From: Berberis thunbergii
Taxonomy: Eukaryota; Streptophyta; Magnoliopsida; Ranunculales; Berberidaceae
DNA length: 64,000 bases
Assembly (NCBI GenBank): GCA_003290165.1
Contig: QNQO01002038.1
Location: forward strand, 102,525 to 166,524
Reading direction: 5' to 3'
The first letter of the stretch is position 1. Each line of letters opens with the position of its first letter. Below, in pieces: positions 35,601 through 47,500 of this stretch. The translations under genes were made by a program, and so were the position numbers. Below the pieces are notes generated by a model. That model ran no database searches. It was not told where the DNA came from and saw only the letters and a list, made by a program, of their open reading frames with translations.

Positions 35601-36180
35601 ATGAATATTGAATATTTAAATCTCTCTTTATGCAACAATGACGTTTTTTTTTTTTTTCCAGTTCAACCTGAATTTGCTTTATCCAGTCTGATTTGTAGTT
35701 TAGCTTATTTATGTTATATGATGAGATGAAGTTGTAACACTTATAAAATGAAGACAACCTACTTTAAGAATATACCTTGTCTGAAGTAGCAAGACAGAGC
35801 TAATATATCATTGAAGGGGGACCTTTGCCATAACTCGTCTGTAGTATATTCATCTTCATATCAAAGCAAATTTTATGCATACCGCCCTCCTCTACAATTT
35901 CATTTGCAGTGGGCAGAGCTTTAGTCCATTTTAACCAGAACAGAGGTTTCCCTGGTACTGGGATAGTGCTGAGCAGGTTTGGCAATTGGGTTAGGCACTT
36001 CTAGATTGGAGCTGCATTATGGAGAGAGCGAAGAATTGTCATAGAAGGTAGTTTCCCTGGTACCAGGAATATTACGCTTTCTATTTGTATTAGAGAGGAC
36101 TGTACCAAAATTGCATCAATAATATTGCCCCCAATCAAAAGAGAGAAGAAGACTCTTCATGCCTATAAAATATGATGAGA
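35601..36180. other. RLK-type 3' flank
   Basis: Parallels 54,980-55,545 after gene 4. No gene recognised. Confidence 0.5.
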
Positions 36181-36189
36181 CATCAAATA

Positions 36190-36345
36190 GAAACGAATCA
36201 AAACCCAACCCATTGACCAAAACATGAGCATGAATTGCTCTACCGTAACTAAAAGCGGATAAATCGGTACAAGCTTTGATAATGGCGGTGAAGGTGAAAT
36301 TGGATTGGGGAAGTCCTTTAGGAATCATTCGTTGAATTGAAGGTT
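36190..36345 (-). pseudogene. PPR-protein fragment
   Basis: The minus-strand frame encodes SNFTFTAIIKACTDLSAFSY followed by GRAIHAHVLVNGLGFDSF. This pattern (x-NFTF-xx-hhKACxxLxAxxxG-xxhHxxVhxxGxxxxxF) is typical of PLS-class pentatricopeptide repeat proteins, which bind organellar RNA. Only about one and a half repeats are present, with no start or downstream repeats. It is a relic, probably moved by an element I cannot delimit. Confidence 0.7.
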
Positions 36346-36599
36346 TCCATTAGCATTATGCTCATTTGGTATCAAAAATTTCAAGTGTTTTGAGTATGCT
36401 TCATGCCTCGTGCAGCAGATTTTGAACTAATGGAAAACAATGAAGAAAAATTGACCCCTTGGTTTGATGAACAAAATTAAGGCTCTTGGATTGATGAACA
36501 AATTTTGTGGAAATGGTATTACTCTTATTGCCTTGGTTTGGTAAAAGTATATCTAATACTTGTGAATCTCAAGGGAATGAATATGTTTTTAGTAGATCT

Positions 36600-39500
36600 T
36601 TTCTCAAAGAAATGTACTGTCTCAATCTCTAATAAAGAATAAAGATATGTAATGACTATGTAAATTAATTCACCCTACTAATGGAGTGGATTGATGAATT
36701 TAATTTGTCCTGTTTAGCTTGAAGGTCTTGCCATATATATAACCACTTAACCCTACCTTGGCACATACAAATTGGATGGACTTGGAATGACTACTTTCTC
36801 AATCTTTTCTTAGTTAGTATAACTTAATGTCTCAATCTCTATTAAAGATATGCAATGAATATGTCAATCTCTATTAAAGATATGCAATGAATATGTCAAT
36901 CCGTCGTGTTGTTCACCAATTGTAGCTCAGTTGGTTGGACATTCACTCTCCTTGTGAGAGATCGCGGGTTCGAGACTCACCAGTTAGGATTTTGTGAGTT
37001 TTCGCCCGATTATTAGGAGCACATTTGCTCCGCCGTTGATAAGTCTTCGGGTATTAAATGCAGCTGCTTAGATGGACTAGACTGAAGCAAAGCGAACGCG
37101 AGTCTTCATGCATGGTGGAAAAGATGGACCGGAGCGAAAGCAAATCTCTATACGAGATGGAGACGATGAGGGTACTAAGTGGCAACAATATTGCAGCCTT
37201 CGGGCCTGGTTTGGTTAACCCTATAGGGTCAGTCATGTAGCCTTCGGGCATGGATTAATAAATAAATAAAAGAATCAATGACTCAATTTAAAAAAATAAA
37301 ATAAAAAAAATTCATCGTGTTCACCCTACTAATGGAGTGGATTGATGGATTCGAGTTTGTCCGATTTAGCTTCAAGGTCTTGCCATTTATATAACCACTC
37401 AACCCTACCTTAGCACATACAAATTGCACACTTGGAATGACTCTCAATCCTTTCTTATTCAGTGTACGTTATTGTCTCAATCTCTATTAAAGACCCTACT
37501 AATGCAGTGGATTGATGGATTCGAGTTTGTCCGGTTTAGCTTCAAGGTCTTGCCATTTATATAACCACTCAACCCTACCTTAGCACATACAAATTGCAGA
37601 CTTGGAATGACTTTCAATCCTTTCTTATTTAGTGTAAGTTATTGTCTCAATCTCTATTAAAGATATGTAATGACTATGTCAATCCGTCGTGTTCACCCTA
37701 CTAATGGAGTGGATTGATGGATTCGAGTTTGTTTGGTTTAGCTTCAAGGTCTTGCCATTTATATAACCACTCAACCTTACCTTAGCACATTTAAATTGCA
37801 GACTTAAAATGACTCTCAATCCTTTCTTATTTAGTGTAAATTATTGTCTCAATCTCTATTAAAGACCCTACTAATGGAGTGGATTGATGGATTCAAGTTT
37901 GTCCGATTTAGCTTCAAGGTCATGCCATTTAAATAACCACTCAACCCTACCTTATCACATACAAATTGCAGACTTGGAATGACTCTCAGTCCTTTCTTAT
38001 TCAGTGTAAGTTAATATTTCAATCTCTATTAAAGATATGCAATGACTATGTCAATCCGTTGTGTTTACCATACTAATGGAGGGGATTGATGGATTCGAGT
38101 TTTTCTGGTTTAGCTTCAAGGTCTTTCCATTTATATAACCACTCAACCCTACCTTAGCACATACAAATTGCAGACATGGAATGACTCTCAATCCTTTCTT
38201 ATTCAGTGTAAGTTATTGTCTCAATCTCTATTAAATACCCTACTAATGGAGTGGATTGATGGATTCGAGTTTGCCGGTTTAGCTTCAAGGTCTTGCCATT
38301 TATATAACCACTCAACCCTACCTTAGCACATACAAATTGCAGACTTGGAATGACTCTCAATCCTTTCTTATTCAATATAAGTTATTGTCTATCTTATTCA
38401 GTGTAAGTTATTGTCTCAATCTCTATTAAAGATATGTAATTACTATGTCAATCCGTCATGTTCACCCTACTAATGGAGTGGATTGATGGATTCGAATTTG
38501 TCTGGTTTAGCTTCAAGGTCTTGCCATTTATATAACCACTCAACCCAACCTTATCACATACAAATTGCAGACTTGGAATGACTCCCAATCCTTTCTTATT
38601 CAGTGTAAGTTATTGTCTCAATCTCTATTAAAGACCCTACAAATGGAGTGGATTGATGGATTCAAGTTTGTTCGATTTAGCTTCAAGGTCTTGCCATTTA
38701 TATAACCACTTAACCCTGTTCTAGCACATGCAAATTGCAGACTTGGAATGACTTTCAATCCTTTCTTATTCAGTGTAAGTTATCGTCTCAATCTCTATTA
38801 AAGATATGTAAGGACTATGTCAATCCGTCGTGTTTACCCTACTAATGGAGTGGATTGATGGATTCGAGTTTGTCCGGTTTAGCTTCAAGGTTTTACCATT
38901 TATATAACCACTCAACCCTACCTTAGCACATTCAAATTGCAGACTTAAAATGACTCTCAATCCTTTCTTATTCAGTGTAAATTATTGTCTCAATCTCTAT
39001 TAAAGACCCTACTAATGGAGTGGATTGATGGATTCAAGTTTGTCCGATTTAGCTTCAAGGTCATGCCATTTAAATAACAACTCAACCCTACCTTATCACA
39101 TACAAATTGCAGACTTGGAATGACTCTCAGTCCTTTCTTATTCAGTGTAAGTTAATATCTCAATCTCTATTAAAGATATGCAATGACTATGTCAATCCGT
39201 TGTGTTCACCATACTAATGGAGGGGATTGATGGATTCGAGTTTTTCTGGTTTAGCTTCAAGGTCTTTCCATTTATATAACCACTCAACCCTACCTTAGCA
39301 CATACAAATTGCAGACATGGAATGACTCTCAATCCTTTCTTATTCAGTCTAAGTTATTGTCTCAATCTCTATTAAATACCCTACTAATGGAGTGGATTGA
39401 TGGATTCGAGTTTGCCGGTTTAGCTTCAAGGTCTTGCCATTTATATAACCACTCAACCCTACCTTAGCACATACAAATTGCAGACTTGGAATGACTCTCA

Positions 39501-42500
39501 ATCCTTTCTTATTCAATATAAGTTATTGTCTATCTTATTCAGTGTAAGTTATTGTCTCAATCTCTATTAAAGATATGTAATTACTATGTCAATCCGTCAT
39601 GTTCACCCTACTAATGGAGTGGATTGATGGATTCGAATTTGTCCGGTTTAGCTTCAAGGTCTTGCCATTTATATAACCACTCAACCCAATCTTATCACAT
39701 ACAAATTGCAGACATGGAATGACTCTCAATCCTTTCTTATTCAGTCTAAGTTATTGTCTCAATCTCTATTAAATACCCTACTAATGGAGTGGATTGATGG
39801 ATTCGAGTTTGCCGGTTTAGCTTCAAGGTCTTGCCATTTATATAACCACTCAACCCTACCTTAGCACATACAAATTGCAGACTTGGAATGACTCTCAATC
39901 CTTTCTTATTCAATATAAGTTATTGTCTATCTTATTCAGTGTAAGTTATTGTCTCAATCTCTATTAAAGATATGTAATTACTATGTCAATCCGTCATGTT
40001 CACCCTACTAATGGAGTGGATTGATGGATTCGAGTTTGTCCGGTTTAGCTTCAAAGTCTTGCCATTTATATAACCACACAACCCTACCTTAGCACATGCA
40101 AATTGCAGACTTGGAATGACTCTCAATCCTTTCTTATTCAGTGTAAGTTATTGTCTCAATCTCTATTAAAGACCTTACTAATGGAGTGGATTGATGGATT
40201 CAAGTTTGTTCGATTTAGCTTCAAGGTCTTGCCATTTATATAACCACTCAACCCTGTTCTAGCACATGCAAATTGCAGACTTGGAATGACTTTCAATCCT
40301 TTCTTATTCAGTGTAAGTTATCGTCTCAATCTCTATTAAAGATATGTAATGACTATGTCAATCCGTCGTGTTTACCCTACTAATGGAGTGGATTGATGGA
40401 TTCGAGTTTGTCCGGTTTAGCTTCAAGGTTTTACCATTTATATAACCACTCAACCCTACCTTAGCACATTCAAATTGCAGACTTAAAATGACTCTCAATC
40501 CTTTCTTATTCAGTGTAAGTTATTGTCTCAATCTCTATTAAAGACCCTACTAATGGAGTGGATTGATGGATTCGAGTTTGTCCGGTTTAGCTTCAAAGTC
40601 TTGCCATTTATATAACCACTCACATACAAATTGCAGACTTGGATTAATGACTCTCAATCCTTTCTTTTTCAGTGTAAGTTAATATCTCAATCTCTATTAA
40701 AGATATACATTGACTAAGTCAATCCGTCGTGTTCACCCAACTAATGGAGTGGATTGATGGATTTGAGTTTGTCCGGTTTAGCTTCAACGTCTTGCCATTT
40801 ATATAACCACTCAATCCAACCTTAGCACATACAAATTGCAAACTTGGAATGGCTCTGAATCCTTTCTTATTAATTGTAAGTTATTGTCTCAATCTCTATT
40901 AAAGATATGTAATGACTATGTCAATCTGTCGAGTTCACCCATCTAATGGAGTGGATTCATGGATTCGAGTTTGTCTGGTTTAGCTTCAAGGTCATGCCAT
41001 TTAAATAACCACTCAACCCTACCTTATCACATACAAATTGCAGACTTTGAATGACTCTTAGTCCTTTCTTATTCAGTGTAAGTTAATGTCTCAATCTCTA
41101 TTAAAGATATGCAATGGCTACGTCAATCCGTCGTGTTCACCATACTAATGGAATGGATTGATGTATTCGAGTTTGTCCGGTTTAACTTCAAGGTTTTGCC
41201 ATTTATATAACCACTCAACCCTACCTTAGCACATACAAATTGCAGACTTGGATTGACTCTCAATCCTTTCTTATTCAGTGTAAGTTATTGTCTCAATCTC
41301 TATTAAAGACCCTACTAATGGAGTGGATTGATGGATTCAAGTTTTTCCGGTTTAACTTCAAGGTCTTGCCATTTATATAACCACTCAACCCTACCTTAGC
41401 ACATACAAATTGCAGACTTGGAATGGCTCTCAATCCTTTCTTATTAAATGTAAGTTATTGTCTCAATCTCTATTAAAGATGTGTAATGACTATGTCAATC
41501 CGTCGTGTTCACCCAACTAATGGAGTGGATTGATGGATTCGAGTTTGTCTGGTTTAGCTTCAAGGTCATGCCATTTAAATAACAACTCAACCCTACCTTA
41601 TCACATACAAATTGCAGACTTGGAATGACTCTCAGTCCTTTCTTATTCAGTGTAAGTTAATGTCTCAATCTCAATTAAAGATATGCATTGACTATGTCAA
41701 TCCGTCGTGTTCACCATACTAATGGAATGGATTGATGGATTCGAGTTTGTCCGGTTTAGCTTTAAGGTCTTGCCATTTATATAACCACTCAACCCTACCT
41801 TAGCACATACAAATTGCAGACTTGGAATGACTTGCAATCCTTTCTTATTCAGTGTAAGTTATTGTCTCAATCTCTATAAAAGATACGTAATTACTATGTC
41901 AATCCGTCATGTTCACCTTACTAATGGAGTGGATTGATGGATTCGAGTTTGTCCGGTTTAGCTTCAAGGTCTTGCCGTTTATATAACCACTCAACTCTAC
42001 CTTATCACATACAAATTGCAGACTTGGAATGACTCTCAGAGTCTCAATCCTTTCTTATTCAGTGTAAGTTAATGTCTCCATCTCTATTAAAGATATGCAA
42101 TGACTATGTCAATTCGTCGTGTTCACCCTACTAATGGAGTGGATTGATGGATTCGAGTTTGTCCGATTTAGCTACAAGGACTTGCTATTTATATAACCAC
42201 TCAACACAACCTTAGCACATACAAGTTGCAGACTTGGAATGACTCTCAATCCTTTCTTATTCCATGTAAGTTATTGTCTCTATCTCTTTTAAAGATATGC
42301 AATGACTATGTCAATCCGTCGTGTTCACCCTAATAATGGAGTGAATTGATGGATTCGAGTTTGTCCGGTTTAGCTTCAAGGTCTCGCCATTTATATAACC
42401 ACTCAACCCTACCTTAGCACATACAAATTGCATACTTGGAATGACTCTCAATCCTTTCTTATTCAGTGTAAGTTATTGTCTCAATCTCTATTAAAGACCC

Positions 42501-42890
42501 TAATAATGGAGTGGATTGATGGATTCAAGTTTGTCCAGTTTAGCTTCAAGGTCTTGCATTTATATAACTACTCAATCCTACCTTATCACATACAAATTGC
42601 ATGCTTGGAAAGACTCTTAATCCTTTCTTATTCAGTGCAAGTTACTGTCTCAATCTCTATTAACGTTATGCAATGACTATGTCAATCGAGGATGTTCACC
42701 CTACTAACGTAGTGGATCCATGGATTCTAGCTTGTCATATTTAACTTCAAGGTCTTGCCATTTATATAACCACTTAATCCTACATAAGCACATACAAATT
42801 GCAAAGACTTGGAATGACTTTCGAAATCCTTTCTTATTCATTGTAAGTTAAATGTTTCAATCTCTATTAAAGATATGCATGTCGCCATTG
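36600..42890. repeat. ~200-bp tandem array 2 (about 30 units)
   Basis: Two unit lengths alternate irregularly: about 202 bp, and about 170 bp lacking ATATGCAATGACTATGTCAA and the following ~15 bases. Every unit has CCATTTATATAACCACTCAA, a TATA-like motif. A higher-order duplication of about 1.14 kb is visible: the ACTTAAAATGACTC unit at about 37,800 recurs at about 38,940, and the odd GTCTATCTTATTCAGTG unit recurs near 38,387, 39,528 and 39,925. The array is interrupted by a SINE at 36,918-37,313. Confidence 0.95.
36918..37313 (+). mobile_element. tRNA-derived SINE inserted in array 2
   Basis: The head TGTAGCTCAGTTGGTTGGAC contains a good box A, and GCGGGTTCGAGACTC about 35 bases on a good box B. 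A tRNA-unrelated body follows (paired CCTTCGGGC motifs at about 37,197 and 37,241). The tail is AT-rich, with AATAAATAAATAAA and A runs to 37,310. CGTGTTCACC-type array sequence lies on both sides (left GTGTTGTTCACC, right CGTGTTCACC), consistent with a target duplication of about 7-11 bp. Confidence 0.8.
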
Positions 42891-42985
42891 TCCACATGCT
42901 ATGTCAACTAGAAAAGGACACAATGAGGAAAGAGGATGACATGCAAGGATGTTCACAGAGATTTTTTTAGGTTAACAACAGCAAA
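42890..42985. promoter_or_regulatory. Orphan gene-proximal block after array 2
   Basis: The block GTCAACTAGAAAAGGACACA to GGTTAACAACA that leads into the promoters of genes 3 and 5 is present. It breaks off at GCAAAAAATTC (about 42,985), and no TATA box or RLK follows. It suggests that the downstream gene of this unit was lost or moved. Confidence 0.6.
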
Positions 42986-42990
42986 AAATT

Positions 42991-44310
42991 CATTTTCTAC
43001 AAAGCAAATATCCAGCAACCTGTATTGTCATCAAGTGGAAAATCAATGACACATTACCTAGTTGTTTGGAGAATTTTGTAGAACAAAACCAAACTCAAAA
43101 TTGACTTCCCCAACAAATTGCAAAGACTTGAACAATATCATCGAATTGATTGCAACGAGAGGGAGGTGAATAAAAACAAAATTTAATTTAATTAAAAATT
43201 GACATCCCCAACAAATGCAAAGATCTGGCTCTAGAATTATAATATTGATGACAATATAGAACTAATAACTCATTCCACATGTCCACTAAAACTTCATTTC
43301 CTACAAGGAAATGAGAGATTCGCACCATTCCACATTTTCACTAAAACTTCATTTTCTACAGAGCAAATGACTACAGCAAGTCAATCAAGCACCTATCCAG
43401 CAACCTGTATTGTCATCAAGTGGAAAATGAATGACACATTACCTAGTTGTTTGGAGAATTTTGTAGAACAAAACCAAACTCAAAATTGATATCCCCAACA
43501 AATTGCAAAGACTTGAACGATATCATCGAATTGATTGCACTGAGGGGGCGGTGAATAAAAACAAATTTTAATTTAATTAAAAATTGACATCCCCGACAAA
43601 TGCAAAGATCGGGCTATGGAATTATAATTTTGATGACAATATAGAACTTATAACTCATTCCACATTTCCACTAAAACTTCATTTTCTACAAAGCAAATGA
43701 CTATAGCAAGTTAGTCAAGCACCTATCCAGCAACTTGTATTGTCATCGAGTAGAAAATGAATGACACATTACCTAGTTGTTTGGAGAATTTTGTAGAATA
43801 AAACCAAACTCAAATTTGACAACCCCAACAAATTGCAAAGACCTGAACGATATCATCGAATTGATTCCACTGAGGGAGAGGTGAATAAAACAAATTTTAA
43901 TTTAATTAAAAATTGACATCCCCAACAAATGCAAAGATCTGGCTTTGGAATTATAATTTTGATGACAATATCGAACTTATAACTCTTTCCACATTTCCAC
44001 TAAAACTTCATTTTCTACAAAGCAAATGACTACAGCAAGTCAGTCAAGCACCTATCCAGCAACTTGTATTGTCATCGAGTGGAAAATGAATGACACATTA
44101 CCTAGTTGTTTGGAGAATTTTGTAGAACAAAACCAAACTCAAAATTGACATCCCCAAAAAATTGCAAAGACTTGAACGATATCATCGAATTGATTGCACT
44201 GAGGGGGCGGTGAATAAAAACAAATTTTAATTTAATTAAAAATTGACATCCCCGACAAATGCAAAGATCTGGCTCTGGAATTATAATTTTGATGACAATA
44301 TAGAACTTAT
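42991..44310. repeat. ~330-bp tandem repeat, four units
   Basis: CATTTTCTACAAAGCAAAT-type starts at 42,991, 43,350, 43,680 and 44,009 (spacing 359, 330, 329). Each unit contains GCACCTATCCAGCAAC, TTACCTAGTTGTTTGGAG, TTGCAAAGACTTGAACG and TTTTAATTTAATTAAAAATT. Unrelated to the ~200-bp arrays except for the short ATTGCAAAGACTTG motif. An open frame on the minus strand (44,102-44,452) is not conserved between units. Confidence 0.9.
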
Positions 44311-45950
44311 AACTCATTGAAAATTTCGAAAAGTCAAAGGTGTATGGAAAAATTGCAAAGACTTGGAATGACTTTTGAGTTAGAATTGATTGTACTATAT
44401 CAATCCCTAAAATGCTTCGTATATAATAAATAACATCAACAACAAATTCCAATGATTCTCGGATTAGAATTGATTGAACTTTATCACTCTATGGAATGTT
44501 TGAAATAACCAAATTAAGATGTTTGGAAGATTTGACAAGTCCAAACTAATTTTTTTTACTAGCAAAAAAATGGTGTCATTGACAACTTGGGTGGACTTGG
44601 AAAATTATTTTGAGTTAGGTTGATTGGATTGTCTCCATCCTCATATTGTCCATTAAAATAAAATAAATAAAAAGTCATGTGGCCGATAATTGCAAAGACT
44701 TGGACTCTAGAGTTATAATTGATGATTGAACTTATTAATCTTTGAAATGTTTGAAACATCCAAGTTGCGACAAAAAGTAACATTTTGCAATTTAGTCTGA
44801 CTACAATTTTGCAATTTTAAGTTTTGATGGTATATTTACTTTGAAACCATTGTGGTGATGAGCTCCAAAAAAACTAATAAATAAAAAGAAAGGTAGCCAA
44901 AAGTTTTACCAAATAGTTGAAATGACATAAGACATCTTAGTTCCAGTGTATAATCCAAGCACCTAGCTAGCTTGGATTTACTACAATGGAACATGATTCT
45001 ACAATTTTGAATTCAAATTTAACACACAGCATTTGAAGCAACTCCCAACCGAACCATATAGTTTTGATTATCAAAAGGTCCCAAATAATTTTACTTCAAA
45101 TGAAAACGCCATCGTAAAGATCCACGACAATGATGATGAAGCTATACAATGTGGCTAATTTCTCTAATCTAATAGAATTAGTCATTGTTATTGTCTTGTG
45201 AAGACTTTTTAATGTACTTGGTGCATTAATAGTATAATTTATAAATGCACTTAGGGTGCAGATGATCCATATTCTTCTAAATATTTGTTCGCCTTTTGAA
45301 CACTTTCATTGTTTTGCATATTTCACATAATTTATAAACTAATATAAGGAATATATGATGCGTTAGTGGGTGCAGATGATTCAGACTCTTTAAATTACTT
45401 CTATCTGTGAAATACTTTTTTATTATCCGATAAGAAATTATACTTAATTAATAAAAAGTAAGCATAATAGCATATAAATTATTTTCAATTCAATTTCAAG
45501 ATACATATGCAAAATAAATAAATAAAGTCTTAATATTTTATATTTTTTTTAAAACTTGCCCAGGCGGCTGCTTCAACCGATTTTTAGAACACTCTTCGTT
45601 AAGTAGGTTCAACATCCTAGTCATATTGTCGTTCATGTGAAGATTCCACTGATGGCGACAAATATTGGTTATAGATTTATGATCCTCCTCATGATTTGTG
45701 TCATGTCATTCATTCAATGTATTCTTGAACAATAACGCCTGTACCTGCACCAACTCATCACAATAGGGATCCTAGGGAAGAAAAGCCTCAAGCGATCAAA
45801 TCAGGAAAGCTGAGAAGTTGCAAAGAAGAAGGGATATTGACCAATTTTCCCGTGTTTGTTCCTGATTGGCCTGGTATTGTTCACGGTTTGCCACTTTGGC
45901 TTGATCTAATTGGCCCGTGGTCAACTCTCATACTATGTTCTGTTAGGGGC
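44311..45950. other. Intergenic, nothing recognised
   Basis: Diverged GCAAAGACTTGGA-type motifs (44,350-44,720) suggest old relatives of the neighbouring repeats. The rest is AT-rich without a supportable gene. Confidence 0.35.
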
Positions 45951-46770
45951 TACCTCTATTCCCCGCTTTCATCCGAAATGTTTAGTTTCTCATACTTAAC
46001 ATTCCTTTGCCTTCTCATGCTTGATTTGTTGTGGTAATTTGGTTCAGATGAGTGCCATAAATAATCTTTGTATAAATATGTGGGTTGTGGTAGATTATTT
46101 CCTAATAAAAACACAATGACATTGAAATACTTCAAGTGGATTAGTAGAGCTTTATCTATCATTGGAATATTCCAAATGTCCAAAAGAAAATAAGAAAACT
46201 TTAGTAACCCCACCAAGTGCGACAACTTGAACAAGGAGGGGGCAAGGGGAACATAACTACAATTTCTATGGAGGCAATCAATGGTAAAAGTTAGGTGGCT
46301 CCCCTGGCTTGTATTTGGCTCCGCTACTGCCACCGATTGTGGTCTTGAGAAGCGTGCATTTTGATTTTTACAAGGCTAACCTCAGCAACCCAATAGTCTA
46401 ACACTTTTTCCTAGTTTCATTTACACTCCTTGTTCTCATAAGAAAACGGGTTCATTGGCTGCTCTTTTCAATTTCATTGCGAGCCTATTATGAAACTGAA
46501 TTTTTATTTAATGTACGCGTACCAAGAAATACTATTTTAGAAAATCACTTTGCGAGAGTATTCCCCAACTTGAAGTTTTTTGACGTAGCGATCAGTTTCT
46601 TGTTTGAGCATAAATTTTAAGAAACATGCACTTGTCTTTAGGAATAATGTGTATAAGCTAGCGTCGATGACACATTGACTATGTATCATTAACCACCAAA
46701 TTTGTCTTTTGCAAAAAAAAAAATGTGGGTTTTGTGCAATGCTCGATGTGTTTGTGTTCTTAGTGCACAA

Positions 46771-46808
<38 letters not shown>

Positions 46809-47500
46809 GTGTCCTATTTGGTATGAAATAATAAATTTTTGAACCCTTGGGTGGTTTGTATTGACCGTAAAACATACGTTTTTCATGCGCAAGTTGTAAC
46901 ACATGAATGGAAATTTCCACATGTAAGACATCTTATTCAGGTAATGTTCCTTCAAAAAAGGAGTCATGACAATTTACTAAGACTTGGATGGACGACTTCA
47001 AGTATGGAATTTCATCTAATATTTTGCTGGGATTGAGTCTATTCAAAGACTTAATGAAGACAAGTAGCAAAGACTTGGGATGCCTATCTTGATCAGTCAA
47101 TTGTTGTGTTCTGTTATCTTCAAGGTGTTGCCTTTTCGTAACCACTAAATTTTGCCTTAGCTGAAACAAATTGCAGAGATTTGGAATGACTTTCTCAAGT
47201 CTTTGATGCAAAGACTTGGAATGAATCATGTTCACCTTACTAACGGAGTGGATCGATGGATTCTAGTTTGTCCTATTTAACTTCAAGGTCTTGCCATTTA
47301 CAACCTCTTAACCCTATCGTAATTGCAAAGACTTGGAATGAATTTCTCAATCCTTTTCTCATTCAGTGTAAGTTACGGCAGTGGCAGTTTCAATCAATCG
47401 ATGCAATGACTATGTCAATCAATCGTGTTCACCTTGGCAATGGAGTGGATAGATTTTAGTTTGTTCGTTTAACCTTAAGGCCTGCATTATAACCACAAAA
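45951..47500. other. Segment paralogous to 5.4-7.1 kb, plus degenerate array sequence
   Basis: Matches the region upstream of RLK gene 1 without the SINE insertion. A poly(A) run of about 36 lies at 46,770-46,806. From about 47,160 there are degenerate ~200-bp-type units (GTTCACCTTACTAACGGAGT, TTCAAGGTCTTGCCATTTA). Confidence 0.55.

Noticed and set aside
36600..42890. CRISPR-like regular repeats
   Set aside because: The whole ~200-bp unit repeats with no unique spacers, and the genome is a plant. It is a tandem satellite-type array.
44102..44452. 116-residue minus-strand frame
   Set aside because: It lies in one unit of the 330-bp repeat and is closed in the other units.
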